Of a DNA stretch of 6,154 nucleotides, positions 1 to 5,751 are shown piece after piece. Numbering within the stretch: position 1 is the first letter of the stretch; the number at the start of each line of letters is the position of its first letter. A program made the position numbers and the translations under genes. The notes under the pieces are model-generated. The model was not told the origin of the DNA and searched no databases. It worked only from the letters and a program-made list of their open reading frames with translations. Source of the stretch: Promethearchaeota archaeon (GTDB taxonomy: Archaea; Asgardarchaeota; Lokiarchaeia; Sigynarchaeales; SOKP01); NCBI GenBank assembly GCA_019894655.1, contig JAGXNZ010000326.1, forward strand, positions 1-6,154, given 5' to 3'.

Positions 1-789
1 AATGGATTAACAGGCATTAATCTTTTAAGAGAAGCATTGCAAAAGTCTCCGATTAACTATCGCATCCTGGGAAGGTTAAATGATACTACAGATGCCGAAT
101 CAGTTCTTAAATGTGCTGATGGTCTGGGATTTGCAAGCTACGATCAGTTATCGTCGGAAAACAAAGAAATTATCAGAAGTTTGAAGAGAGAATATTTAGA
201 CAAAATTTTTGCGACCCATGATGGTGAACTCTCAAGAGACGAGTTACTCTTCAATCAAATTATAAATGATCAGCTGATTGAGGTCATTATACATGGAACT
301 CATTACAAAAAAGATGATTTGGAAAGACTTAAAAAACATAACATCTCCTTGGTCTTATGTCCTAGATGTAATGGTTATTTTGGAAGTGGATTTCCGCCAA
401 TAAATGAGATTTATGACCTTGAAATCCCAATTAGTCTTGGTACTGATAATGTAATGGCTAACAATATTGACCTATTTGAAGAAATGCGATATTTATATAG
501 AATTTCCCGAGTATTAGCCGTTAATAATGATACGAAGAATTTTTCCTCAAAGGATCTACTAGAAATGGTTACCATTACTGCTGCTAGAAATTTGGGATTA
601 GAAAAAGAATTTGGCTCAATTTCAGTAGGAAAATATGCGGACTTCTTTTTAGTTGACCTTTCCAGTCCAAATTATTATACATATAAAATTGATTCTGAAA
701 GTATTTACAACATTATCGTTCAAAGAACTAAATCAGAGAATATAAAGAAGACTTACATTAAAGGTGTGGTGGAATTTGAAAGGAAATAA
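1..789 (+). CDS. Amidohydrolase-superfamily deaminase (SAH/MTA/guanine deaminase-like), 5' part cut off by window edge
   Basis: The reading frame is open from base 1, so the true start lies upstream; the TTG at 37 is not a convincing start. What remains is the C-terminal two thirds of a metal-dependent aminohydrolase of the SAH/MTA deaminase, guanine deaminase and chlorohydrolase group. Visible active-site elements are HDGE (bases 217-228; metal His plus catalytic Glu, the family HxxE), IIHGTH (second catalytic His at 292-294), LCPRCN, and LGTDN (metal and catalytic Asp at 445-447). These are followed by NNIDLFEEMR. The spacing from the His at 292 to the Asp matches what I recall for the Thermotoga SAH deaminase TM0936. 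The C-terminal GSISVGKYADFFLVDL is the usual small beta-sandwich return. The N-terminal HxH metal motif should lie in the missing part. The stop overlaps the start of arfC, which suggests a job in the same pathway, possibly deamination of the ArfC product. The family is clear; the substrate is inference. Confidence 0.9.
   Translation, partial: NGLTGINLLREALQKSPINYRILGRLNDTTDAESVLKCADGLGFASYDQLSSENKEIIRSLKREYLDKIFATHDGELSRDELLFNQIINDQLIEVIIHGTHYKKDDLERLKKHNISLVLCPRCNGYFGSGFPPINEIYDLEIPISLGTDNVMANNIDLFEEMRYLYRISRVLAVNNDTKNFSSKDLLEMVTITAARNLGLEKEFGSISVGKYADFFLVDLSSPNYYTYKIDSESIYNIIVQRTKSENIKKTYIKGVVEFERK
763..772 (+). promoter_or_regulatory. Tandem GGTG Shine-Dalgarno motifs for arfC
   Basis: GGTG occurs at 763-766 and GGTGG at 768-772. 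Both match the archaeal anti-SD core and lie 9 and about 4 nt before the TTG at 776. They are inside the end of the upstream amidohydrolase gene. They favour TTG 776 over GTG 764 as the arfC start, because GTG 764 would itself be part of the SD motif. Confidence 0.5.
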
Positions 790-1447
790 ACGACCTTACA
801 TTATTTTGAGTGCTGCTATGACAATTGATGGAAAAATTGCATCTAAAACAGGAGATCCAGAAATTTCAGACGAAGAAGATTGGAAGGCTGTTCACAAGCT
901 CAGAACTGAAGTAGATGCCATCATGGTTGGAAAATGTTCAATTATCCTAGACAACCCAAAATTGCACATCAAATACTACGATCATAAAGGTTATTATAGA
1001 ATAGTTTTAGATAGCACTCTTTCGATACCTATTGAATCAAATGTGGTTAGATACAAACCTGAAATTTATCCGACCATAATCGCAACTACTAAGAATGCGT
1101 CTATTGAGAGGATAAGAGAATTCGAATCTAATAACGTTGAGATCATAAAATCAGGTATAGGGAGTAGGGTTGATGTAGTTAAATTTATGCCTATGTTATA
1201 TAATAGAGGAATAAGAAGAATTCTATTAGAAGGTGGAGGCAATTTAAATTGGAGTTTTATTAAAAATGATTTGGTAGATGAGCTTAGGATTACAATCGCG
1301 CCCTGGATGGTAGGTGGTAAAGATGCAGTAAGCTTAGTGGAAGGAGAAGGATATGCAAAAATGATAGAGTGCCCAAGATATAGCTTAGTTAATGTTACCA
1401 GCAAAGATAATTATGTAATTCTCAACTATAGAAAAATACAGCGATGA
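776..1447 (+). CDS. arfC: 2,5-diamino-6-(ribosylamino)-4(3H)-pyrimidinone 5'-phosphate reductase (archaeal type)
   Basis: Cytosolic NAD(P)H-dependent reductase of the RibD C-terminal / dihydrofolate-reductase fold. It converts the ribosylamino side chain to ribitylamino in archaeal riboflavin and F420 precursor synthesis. The 223-residue length matches the family (about 220-230). From the TTG start, motifs are RPYIILSAAMTIDGKIA near residues 6-22 (the nucleotide/substrate MTIDGK signature), HKLRTEVDAIMVG (40-52), IIATT (101-105), LLEGGGNLNWSFI (150-162) and VGGKDAVSLVEGEG (179-192). I chose TTG 776 because it leaves the usual few residues before RPYII and has GGTG motifs upstream; GTG 764 would add only MWWN. 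The gene overlaps the end of the amidohydrolase and shares ATGA with cofG, so it is translationally coupled on both sides. One oddity: the usual VGIGTVLKDDPRLTV stretch reads VGKCSIILDNPKLHI here. There is no N-terminal deaminase domain, so deamination must come from another protein. Confidence 0.93.
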   Translation: MKGNKRPYIILSAAMTIDGKIASKTGDPEISDEEDWKAVHKLRTEVDAIMVGKCSIILDNPKLHIKYYDHKGYYRIVLDSTLSIPIESNVVRYKPEIYPTIIATTKNASIERIREFESNNVEIIKSGIGSRVDVVKFMPMLYNRGIRRILLEGGGNLNWSFIKNDLVDELRITIAPWMVGGKDAVSLVEGEGYAKMIECPRYSLVNVTSKDNYVILNYRKIQR

Positions 1448-2562
1448 ATATAACAAATAACCTAAAATTATTGAAAACTTTTTCACTTAAGAGGTTAAAA
1501 GAAGAAGTAAGTGAAGTTAGAGCTGAGTTACCAAGAGAAAAGCAGAATATAATTACTTATTCTAAAAATTTTACCCTATCCTTGTCAAATTATTGTCAGA
1601 ACCGATGTAGCTATTGTTTTTACAACCATACAATTCCTAAGGACTCTGACGAAGAAAATATCGCATTAATAAGAGAGAAAAAAATTAATGAGCTAATTCA
1701 AATCGCAACTCAATATAAATGTAGAGAAGCTCTATTAATGTCAGGTGAATTTCCCGATAGCTATATTGAAGTTCGTAGTGAGTTGGAAAGGAGAAATTTC
1801 AAAGATTTTACCCAATTTGTAAGGAATTTAAGTTTTAAATTGTTAGATGCAAGTATTTTGCCTCATACTAATGTTGGTTTACTAACTTATGAACAATTAA
1901 AAAGTCTAAAGGAATGCAATGCAAGTATGGGGTTAATGCTAGAAAGTACAGCCAAAACTCTCCTCAAAGAAGGAGGAGTTCATTGTAAATCTCCAGGCAA
2001 GATTCCAGAAAACAGAATTAAACACATTAGAAACGCGGGCAGATTAAAAATTCCTTTTACTACGGGTTTATTGCTAGGAATAGGAGAAAACTTCGAAGAT
2101 AGAATACATGATCTTCTTTTAATTAAGGAAATTCATTCAAAATATGGTCATATTCAAGAAGTCATAATACAAAATTTCACTGATAAAGAAGGGATACAAT
2201 ACCATCCGGAAAACCCCTTAACAATTGAAGAAAGTTTAAAAACAGCTGCATATGCAAAGCTTATTTTAGGTAATGAGATATCTATTCAAGTACCGCCAAA
2301 TCTAATTCAAAATCACGAAAGAGAAGCAATTGAGTTAGGAATTGATGATTTTGGAGGTGTTTCTCCTTATACATTCGATTATATTAACCCGAAACATGCT
2401 TGGCCTAAAATTGAATATTTAGCGAAGATTTGTAAAAGGATGGGTTATCAACTCGTAGAAAGACTTCCGATCTACGATAGATTTATTACTAAAAAAGGTT
2501 TTTGCCCAGAAAATATTAAAAAAACGATAGATAATATTAATCTGAATGAAAGGAATAAATAA
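1444..2562 (+). CDS. cofG: Fo synthase subunit CofG (7,8-didemethyl-8-hydroxy-5-deazariboflavin synthase), radical SAM
   Basis: Radical SAM enzyme that performs the second step of Fo formation, cyclising the CofH product (hydroxybenzyl-ribitylimino-dihydrouracil) with loss of ammonia to give the deazaflavin chromophore of coenzyme F420. The 4Fe-4S cluster motif CxxxCxxC is NYCQNRCSYC, with Cys 51, 55 and 58. CofG-specific blocks follow in order: EALLMSGEFP (95-104), LPHTNVGLLT (139-148), NASMGLMLEST (159-169), AGRLKIPFTTGLLLGIGE (198-215), YGHIQEVIIQNF (234-245), IQVPPNL (281-287), DFGGVSPYTFDYINP (302-316) and VERLPIYDRF (338-347). The 372-residue length is typical. The ATG lies inside the arfC stop (ATGA), giving a 4-nt overlap and coupling; I see no Shine-Dalgarno motif. 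The end overlaps cofH by 17 nt. The family assignment is secure because the signature blocks separate CofG from CofH and from MqnE/MqnC-type enzymes. Confidence 0.96.
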   Translation: MNITNNLKLLKTFSLKRLKEEVSEVRAELPREKQNIITYSKNFTLSLSNYCQNRCSYCFYNHTIPKDSDEENIALIREKKINELIQIATQYKCREALLMSGEFPDSYIEVRSELERRNFKDFTQFVRNLSFKLLDASILPHTNVGLLTYEQLKSLKECNASMGLMLESTAKTLLKEGGVHCKSPGKIPENRIKHIRNAGRLKIPFTTGLLLGIGENFEDRIHDLLLIKEIHSKYGHIQEVIIQNFTDKEGIQYHPENPLTIEESLKTAAYAKLILGNEISIQVPPNLIQNHEREAIELGIDDFGGVSPYTFDYINPKHAWPKIEYLAKICKRMGYQLVERLPIYDRFITKKGFCPENIKKTIDNINLNERNK

Positions 2563-3646
2563 AATTCTCAAAAAAGCTGAGGATTCAGAGGAAATCAGCC
2601 AAGCAGAAGCTCTAATGCTTCTAAAAGTTACCGGTAAAGATTTCTTTACTCTACAACAGGCAGCTGATCAGATTTGTTTTGAAAAGAAAAAGGATTTTGT
2701 GACCTTTGTGGTAAATCGGAACATAAATTTCACAAACATTTGCTATCAAGGATGCAAATTTTGTTCTTTTAGCGTTTCAAAGAAAAATGAGGAGAGTTTT
2801 GTAAAAACCCATGAAGAGATTAGGGCAGATGTAATTGACGCTAAAAAAATAGGTTGTACAGAAGTTTGCATTCAAGGAGGAATAAACCCAGAGCTCGATT
2901 TTGATTTCTATTTAAATATTCTTAGGGCTGTTAAAGAAATTGATTCTAATATGCATACTCATGCTTTTTCTCCCCAGGAGGTATTCCACATGGCAAAAAT
3001 ATACGATAATTCTATTGAAAATGTCTTAAAAGAATTAATAAGAGCTGGTCTAGACTCGATGCCAGGGACTGCTGCGGAAATATTGGTAGATGATATAAGG
3101 AAAGTTATCTGCCCTAACAAAATATCAACTTCTCAATGGATTGAAATTATAAAAAAGGCCCATAATTTAGGCATTCCTACCACTTCAACTATGATGTATG
3201 GGCATATAGAAACTTTACAACACAGAATAGAACATCTTCAAGTTTTAAGGAATATTCAGGCGGAGACCTCTGGTTTTACCGAATTTGTTCCTCTACCTTT
3301 TATTAGCGAAAACCCGAATTTATCTAAACTAACAGAATACCCTTTAAAAGCAAGTTATGGAATGGCTGACTTGAAATTATTTGCCGTAGCAAGATTATTT
3401 TTCAATAATTATATTGACAATATCCAATGCTCATGGGTAAAATTGGGTCCTAAATTTGCTCAGGTTTCTCTTAATTTTGGTGTTAATGATTTTTCGGGGA
3501 CGCTAATGGAAGAGAATATTTCAAGAAGTGCAGGTGCTGATTTTGGAGAAAGTTTATCTCCCGAGAAAATAATAGAGATTGTTCGGTCAGCAGGAAAACA
3601 TCCTGCACAGAGAGACACATTGTACAATATCTTAAAAATTCACTAG
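2546..3646 (+). CDS. cofH: Fo synthase subunit CofH (5-amino-6-(D-ribitylamino)uracil--L-tyrosine 4-hydroxyphenyl transferase), radical SAM
   Basis: Radical SAM enzyme for the first committed step of F420 synthesis. It cleaves tyrosine and joins the hydroxybenzyl group to 5-amino-6-ribitylaminouracil; CofG then finishes the ring. The cluster motif is NICYQGCKFC, with Cys 66, 70 and 73. Family blocks follow: GCTEVCIQGGINPEL (103-117), MHTHAFSPQEV (136-146), AGLDSMPGTAAEIL (167-180), ICPNKISTSQWI (188-199), TTSTMMYGHIET (212-223), ETSGFTEFVPLPFI (240-253) and SAGKHPAQRDTLY (348-360). The 366-residue length is normal. The ATG at 2546 overlaps the cofG stop by 17 nt, with no SD upstream, so translation is probably coupled. 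MqnC and MqnE of the menaquinone pathway are distant relatives, but the CofG partner and the SMPGTAAEIL and FTEFVPLPF blocks make CofH the clear call. The stop lies 2 bp from the stop of the converging dehydrogenase gene. Confidence 0.96.
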   Translation: MKGINKILKKAEDSEEISQAEALMLLKVTGKDFFTLQQAADQICFEKKKDFVTFVVNRNINFTNICYQGCKFCSFSVSKKNEESFVKTHEEIRADVIDAKKIGCTEVCIQGGINPELDFDFYLNILRAVKEIDSNMHTHAFSPQEVFHMAKIYDNSIENVLKELIRAGLDSMPGTAAEILVDDIRKVICPNKISTSQWIEIIKKAHNLGIPTTSTMMYGHIETLQHRIEHLQVLRNIQAETSGFTEFVPLPFISENPNLSKLTEYPLKASYGMADLKLFAVARLFFNNYIDNIQCSWVKLGPKFAQVSLNFGVNDFSGTLMEENISRSAGADFGESLSPEKIIEIVRSAGKHPAQRDTLYNILKIH

Positions 3647-3648
3647 TC

Positions 3649-5505
3649 TCAGCGATCTTGCAAAAGACTTAACATGTATCGCTGTGCAATTAAATCTGAG
3701 CTTACTTTTCCTAGAACTTTTCCATCTTTAACAACTGGCATAGCTGAAATTTGATATTGCTCTAATTCGCGCACAATATCAAGTAAAGAATAATCAGGAG
3801 AGACAGCTATAACATCCTTTGTCATAACTATTTCAAGAGTTGCGTTACTCACACCTTCAGCGGTTGCTTGGGTTACATCCCAATCTGTAACAACTCCGCT
3901 TAATTTGCCTTCAGAAAGAACTGCTATGATGCCACTTGCCTTATCAATCATAAGTTTCGCCGCATCTTGTATACTACTATTGATATCAATAGTTGGAATC
4001 GACACCATAATATCTTCAGCAGTACGTTGCTTTTCTTTGGCAGAGAGTCTTTGAAGACTAACTCGTTCTGCTGCAGTGCAAGGCAACATGTCTTGATTTG
4101 CTGCCAGTAAATCAACCAACTCAATCATATTATGGTGAATAACATTTTCTCTATATTCATCTCCGGCTGCTAGTCTTTCTTTGGATAAGGATTCAAAACC
4201 TTGTTTGTGCTCTCTTAACCAGGTCTCTACTGCGTTACGGTCCCCTAACAAATTTTCCGGGATTTGAAGGCTATCTGGAGTTTTGATGATATGTTCCTGA
4301 GCTGCGAAAATTACTCCTCCGGAGTTTACTAAATAATCATTTGCGATCATTACGCCTTTTTCACCATATACTATTTGTTCCATACGAGTTCTAGCAGCTT
4401 TTCGATTTGGATCTGGAGAATATGTATTCGCACCTTCAATAATTACAGACCACTTTCCCATGCGTTCAACTAACATAGAAGCATTGTCAGTAGCGCGCAC
4501 ACCTAAATAATTAAAAATTGGCGCAGCAGGCACCAAACAAAATGCATTTTCAAGAAGTAAATTATTTGCATGGGTTGAAAATTTAGTGGGATGTTTATAC
4601 CCTTCAGAAATAATCTTTTCTTTGAAATAATTGTAAGTAACTAATCCTGAACGTTCCCATAAGGAAAAAAGATCTTTAACCGGAAGTCCTTCACCATTAT
4701 AAAGAAAACCTTCTAGATCACTTATCCCAGTGACTTTAGCATCAGGAATTCGTTCTTGTAGTATTCGTGAAGCGTGTGCCCCAACAGCTCCAAAACCCTG
4801 AATAATGACAGTAAGATTTTCATTTTCTGGTATTTCCAAATTTGCAAATTGGGGCAAAACTCTCATTCTAGGAAGAATTTTTAATATAGTCTGCAATGCT
4901 ATGACAACTCCACCTGCCGCAGCTCCTAATTCATCGATTCGATTACCTCCCATATCAGCAGGTTTTGACACAGCACTATCTAACCCGTTCTCGATAGCAA
5001 TTAATTTCATGTCTGCATCTTTAGTACCAACATCCGGACCGGGTACATAAATATTTTTATATCTTCTTATTAATCGAGCAAAGCCACTTATAATTTCATC
5101 GTGCATTTCCGATGAAAGATTCCTATCAGCTACTATTCCTGATTTTCCACCACCATATGGTAAGTTAGCAGCAGCATTTTTAAGCGTCATGCCACGAGCA
5201 AGGTTATGGATATCCGCAGGAGTTATGTTTGGAAGCAATCTAATTCCCCCCATAGAAGGTCTTCCCATAGAGAGATTATCGACAACTATGTACCCCCCAA
5301 TTTCTAATTCTGAATTATCATCCCAGATACAAGCAACTAGTTGAGGACCAAGTTTATCACTTACAATTCCTAATCTTGATAAGAGGTGTTCATCAACGTT
5401 ACTAAATTCAAGGTAACATTTTCCATTGTCTTTTTTAGTTCTAGTTCGAAGCGTGGCTTCTGGAAGACGTTCGTTAAGATATTCCTTCATTTTTTTTGGA
5501 ATCAT
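3649..5505 (-). CDS. Glu/Leu/Phe/Val dehydrogenase-family enzyme with two C-terminal CBS domains
   Basis: NAD(P)-dependent oxidative deamination/reductive amination of an amino acid, presumably cytosolic. The N-terminal substrate domain (about residues 45-180) has RPSMGGIRLLP (82-92), MTLKNAAANLPYGGGKSGI (106-124; Lys109 and catalytic Lys121) and VPGPDVGTKDADM (154-166; catalytic Asp158). The Rossmann domain (about 190-410) has DELGAAAGGV, the dinucleotide loop QGFGAVGAHA (GxGxxG at 237-242), ISDLEG, IEGAN and NDYLVNSGGV. Residues 496-553 and 558-612 are CBS domains, with GVVTDWDVT (537-545) as the adenosine-ligand motif of the first; the second reads GKVSSDLI and is one residue shorter there. 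Total length is 618, against about 360-430 for LeuDH or GDH. Positions equivalent to the glutamate side-chain ligands Lys89 and Ser380 of clostridial GDH appear to be Met85 and Ala401, so substrate choice is open. I chose ATG 5505, with AAGGA about 8 nt upstream; Met6 after an A8 run is an alternative start. Confidence 0.9.
   Translation of the reverse strand: MIPKKMKEYLNERLPEATLRTRTKKDNGKCYLEFSNVDEHLLSRLGIVSDKLGPQLVACIWDDNSELEIGGYIVVDNLSMGRPSMGGIRLLPNITPADIHNLARGMTLKNAAANLPYGGGKSGIVADRNLSSEMHDEIISGFARLIRRYKNIYVPGPDVGTKDADMKLIAIENGLDSAVSKPADMGGNRIDELGAAAGGVVIALQTILKILPRMRVLPQFANLEIPENENLTVIIQGFGAVGAHASRILQERIPDAKVTGISDLEGFLYNGEGLPVKDLFSLWERSGLVTYNYFKEKIISEGYKHPTKFSTHANNLLLENAFCLVPAAPIFNYLGVRATDNASMLVERMGKWSVIIEGANTYSPDPNRKAARTRMEQIVYGEKGVMIANDYLVNSGGVIFAAQEHIIKTPDSLQIPENLLGDRNAVETWLREHKQGFESLSKERLAAGDEYRENVIHHNMIELVDLLAANQDMLPCTAAERVSLQRLSAKEKQRTAEDIMVSIPTIDINSSIQDAAKLMIDKASGIIAVLSEGKLSGVVTDWDVTQATAEGVSNATLEIVMTKDVIAVSPDYSLLDIVRELEQYQISAMPVVKDGKVLGKVSSDLIAQRYMLSLLQDR
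3670..4020 (-). other. Tandem CBS (Bateman) module encoded at the end of the dehydrogenase gene
   Basis: Residues 496-612 form two CBS repeats. Repeat 1 runs from AEDIMVSIPTIDI to GVVTDWDVTQA; repeat 2 runs from EIVMTKDVIAVSP through ISAMPVVKDGKVLGKVSSDL. A CBS pair folds as a Bateman module that commonly binds adenine nucleotides or S-adenosylmethionine. The T-x-x-D of repeat 1 is the usual ribose/phosphate contact. The module probably regulates the dehydrogenase allosterically; the ligand cannot be read from the sequence. Confidence 0.85.
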
Positions 5506-5520
5506 GATTATTTCCTTTTA

Positions 5521-5541
5521 TAACGATAAATTTTAACGATA
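5521..5541. repeat. Direct repeat TAACGATA x2, 13-bp period, upstream of the dehydrogenase
   Basis: TAACGATA occurs at 5521-5528 and 5534-5541, written on the plus strand (TATCGTTA toward the dehydrogenase). The copies lie 16-36 bp before its start codon, where its transcription start would be expected. A regulator or TBP/TFB-competing site is possible; function is inference. Confidence 0.35.
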
Positions 5542-5545
5542 CATT

Positions 5546-5555
5546 AACTTATATG
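5546..5555 (-). promoter_or_regulatory. Candidate TATA box for the dehydrogenase gene
   Basis: The minus strand reads CCATATAAGTT here. Transcription starting about 25 nt downstream, near 5525, would give a leader of about 20 nt that contains the AAGGA element before the ATG. A second candidate, AATTTATC at about 5526-5533, would give a leaderless or nearly leaderless message. The AT-rich context makes either match weak. Confidence 0.3.
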
Positions 5556-5693
5556 GATTTTACTCTTTAAAAGTGTTTTGACTTCTGTGTAATGAATATC
5601 TACTCTTATATTTTCTTGAAAGATATGAGCATTTTATGACATTTTTGAATAAAATTAAACGTGAAACAGAGGAAGATCTCTTAAATGCTTATA

Positions 5694-5706
5694 ATTTAAG
5701 TATATA
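5694..5706 (+). promoter_or_regulatory. Candidate TATA box for the ABM-protein gene
   Basis: TTTAAGTATATAG lies about 50 nt before the ATG at 5752. A start about 25 nt downstream of its centre, near 5726, would give a leader of about 25 nt holding the GTGA Shine-Dalgarno motif. This geometry is consistent, but the motif is common in AT-rich spacers. Confidence 0.4.
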
Positions 5707-5723
5707 GAATAATTACATTATTC
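5707..5723. repeat. Perfect 17-bp inverted repeat (candidate operator)
   Basis: GAATAAT (5707-5713), spacer TAC, then ATTATTC (5717-5723): perfect 7-bp arms. It lies immediately downstream of the TATA-like box and just before the expected transcription start of the ABM gene, a position where a dimeric helix-turn-helix regulator could block transcription. There is no T-tract after it and the stem is all A/T except one G-C pair, so a terminator is unlikely. Confidence 0.4.
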
Positions 5724-5737
5724 AAAATAGAACTCAA

Positions 5738-5742
5738 AAGTG
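5738..5742 (+). promoter_or_regulatory. Shine-Dalgarno motif AGTGA deciding the ABM start
   Basis: The AGTGA contains GTGA, complementary to the archaeal anti-SD, and ends 9 nt before the ATG at 5752. It includes the GTG at 5740 that could otherwise be taken as the start codon, which favours ATG 5752. Confidence 0.45.
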
Positions 5743-5751
5743 AATTTCAAT

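Larger units (their letters stand above)
5506..5751. other. Divergent intergenic region between dehydrogenase and ABM-protein genes
   Basis: This 246-bp AT-rich spacer separates two divergently read genes. It holds candidate TATA boxes for each direction, an 8-bp direct repeat near the dehydrogenase start, and a 17-bp inverted repeat near the ABM start, each listed separately. I see no RNA gene and no convincing protein-coding frame in it. Confidence 0.7.

Noticed and set aside
37..39. TTG as the start of the amidohydrolase
   Set aside because: The frame is open to base 1, and the protein would lack the first third of the barrel with the HxH metal motif. The gene is cut by the window edge rather than starting here.
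1066..1404. Minus-strand open frame of 112 codons
   Set aside because: It lies fully antisense to arfC, which has strong family motifs; its translation is low-complexity and hydrophobic without recognisable domains.
1960..1978. CTCCTC...GAGGAG hairpin and purine-rich GGAGGAG inside cofG
   Set aside because: There is no start codon at a suitable distance and no T-tract; it reads as ordinary Leu-Lys-Glu-Gly-Gly codons.
3590..3606. GCAGGA-AAACA-TCCTGC hairpin near the end of cofH
   Set aside because: It is inside codons for the conserved AGKHPAQRD block, is not followed by a T-tract, and precedes the stop by about 40 nt, so it is best explained by coding constraint.
4805..5050. Plus-strand open frame of 81 codons
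   Set aside because: It is antisense to the dehydrogenase Rossmann region, which has clear conserved motifs. No domain or promoter supports it.
5636..5707. Small open frame, ATG to TAG, 23 residues (begins MTFLNKIKRETEE), open upstream back to 5582
   Set aside because: It has no Shine-Dalgarno motif, overlaps the proposed TATA box of the ABM gene, and its length is within chance. A decayed gene end or a leader peptide cannot be excluded, but nothing positive supports either.
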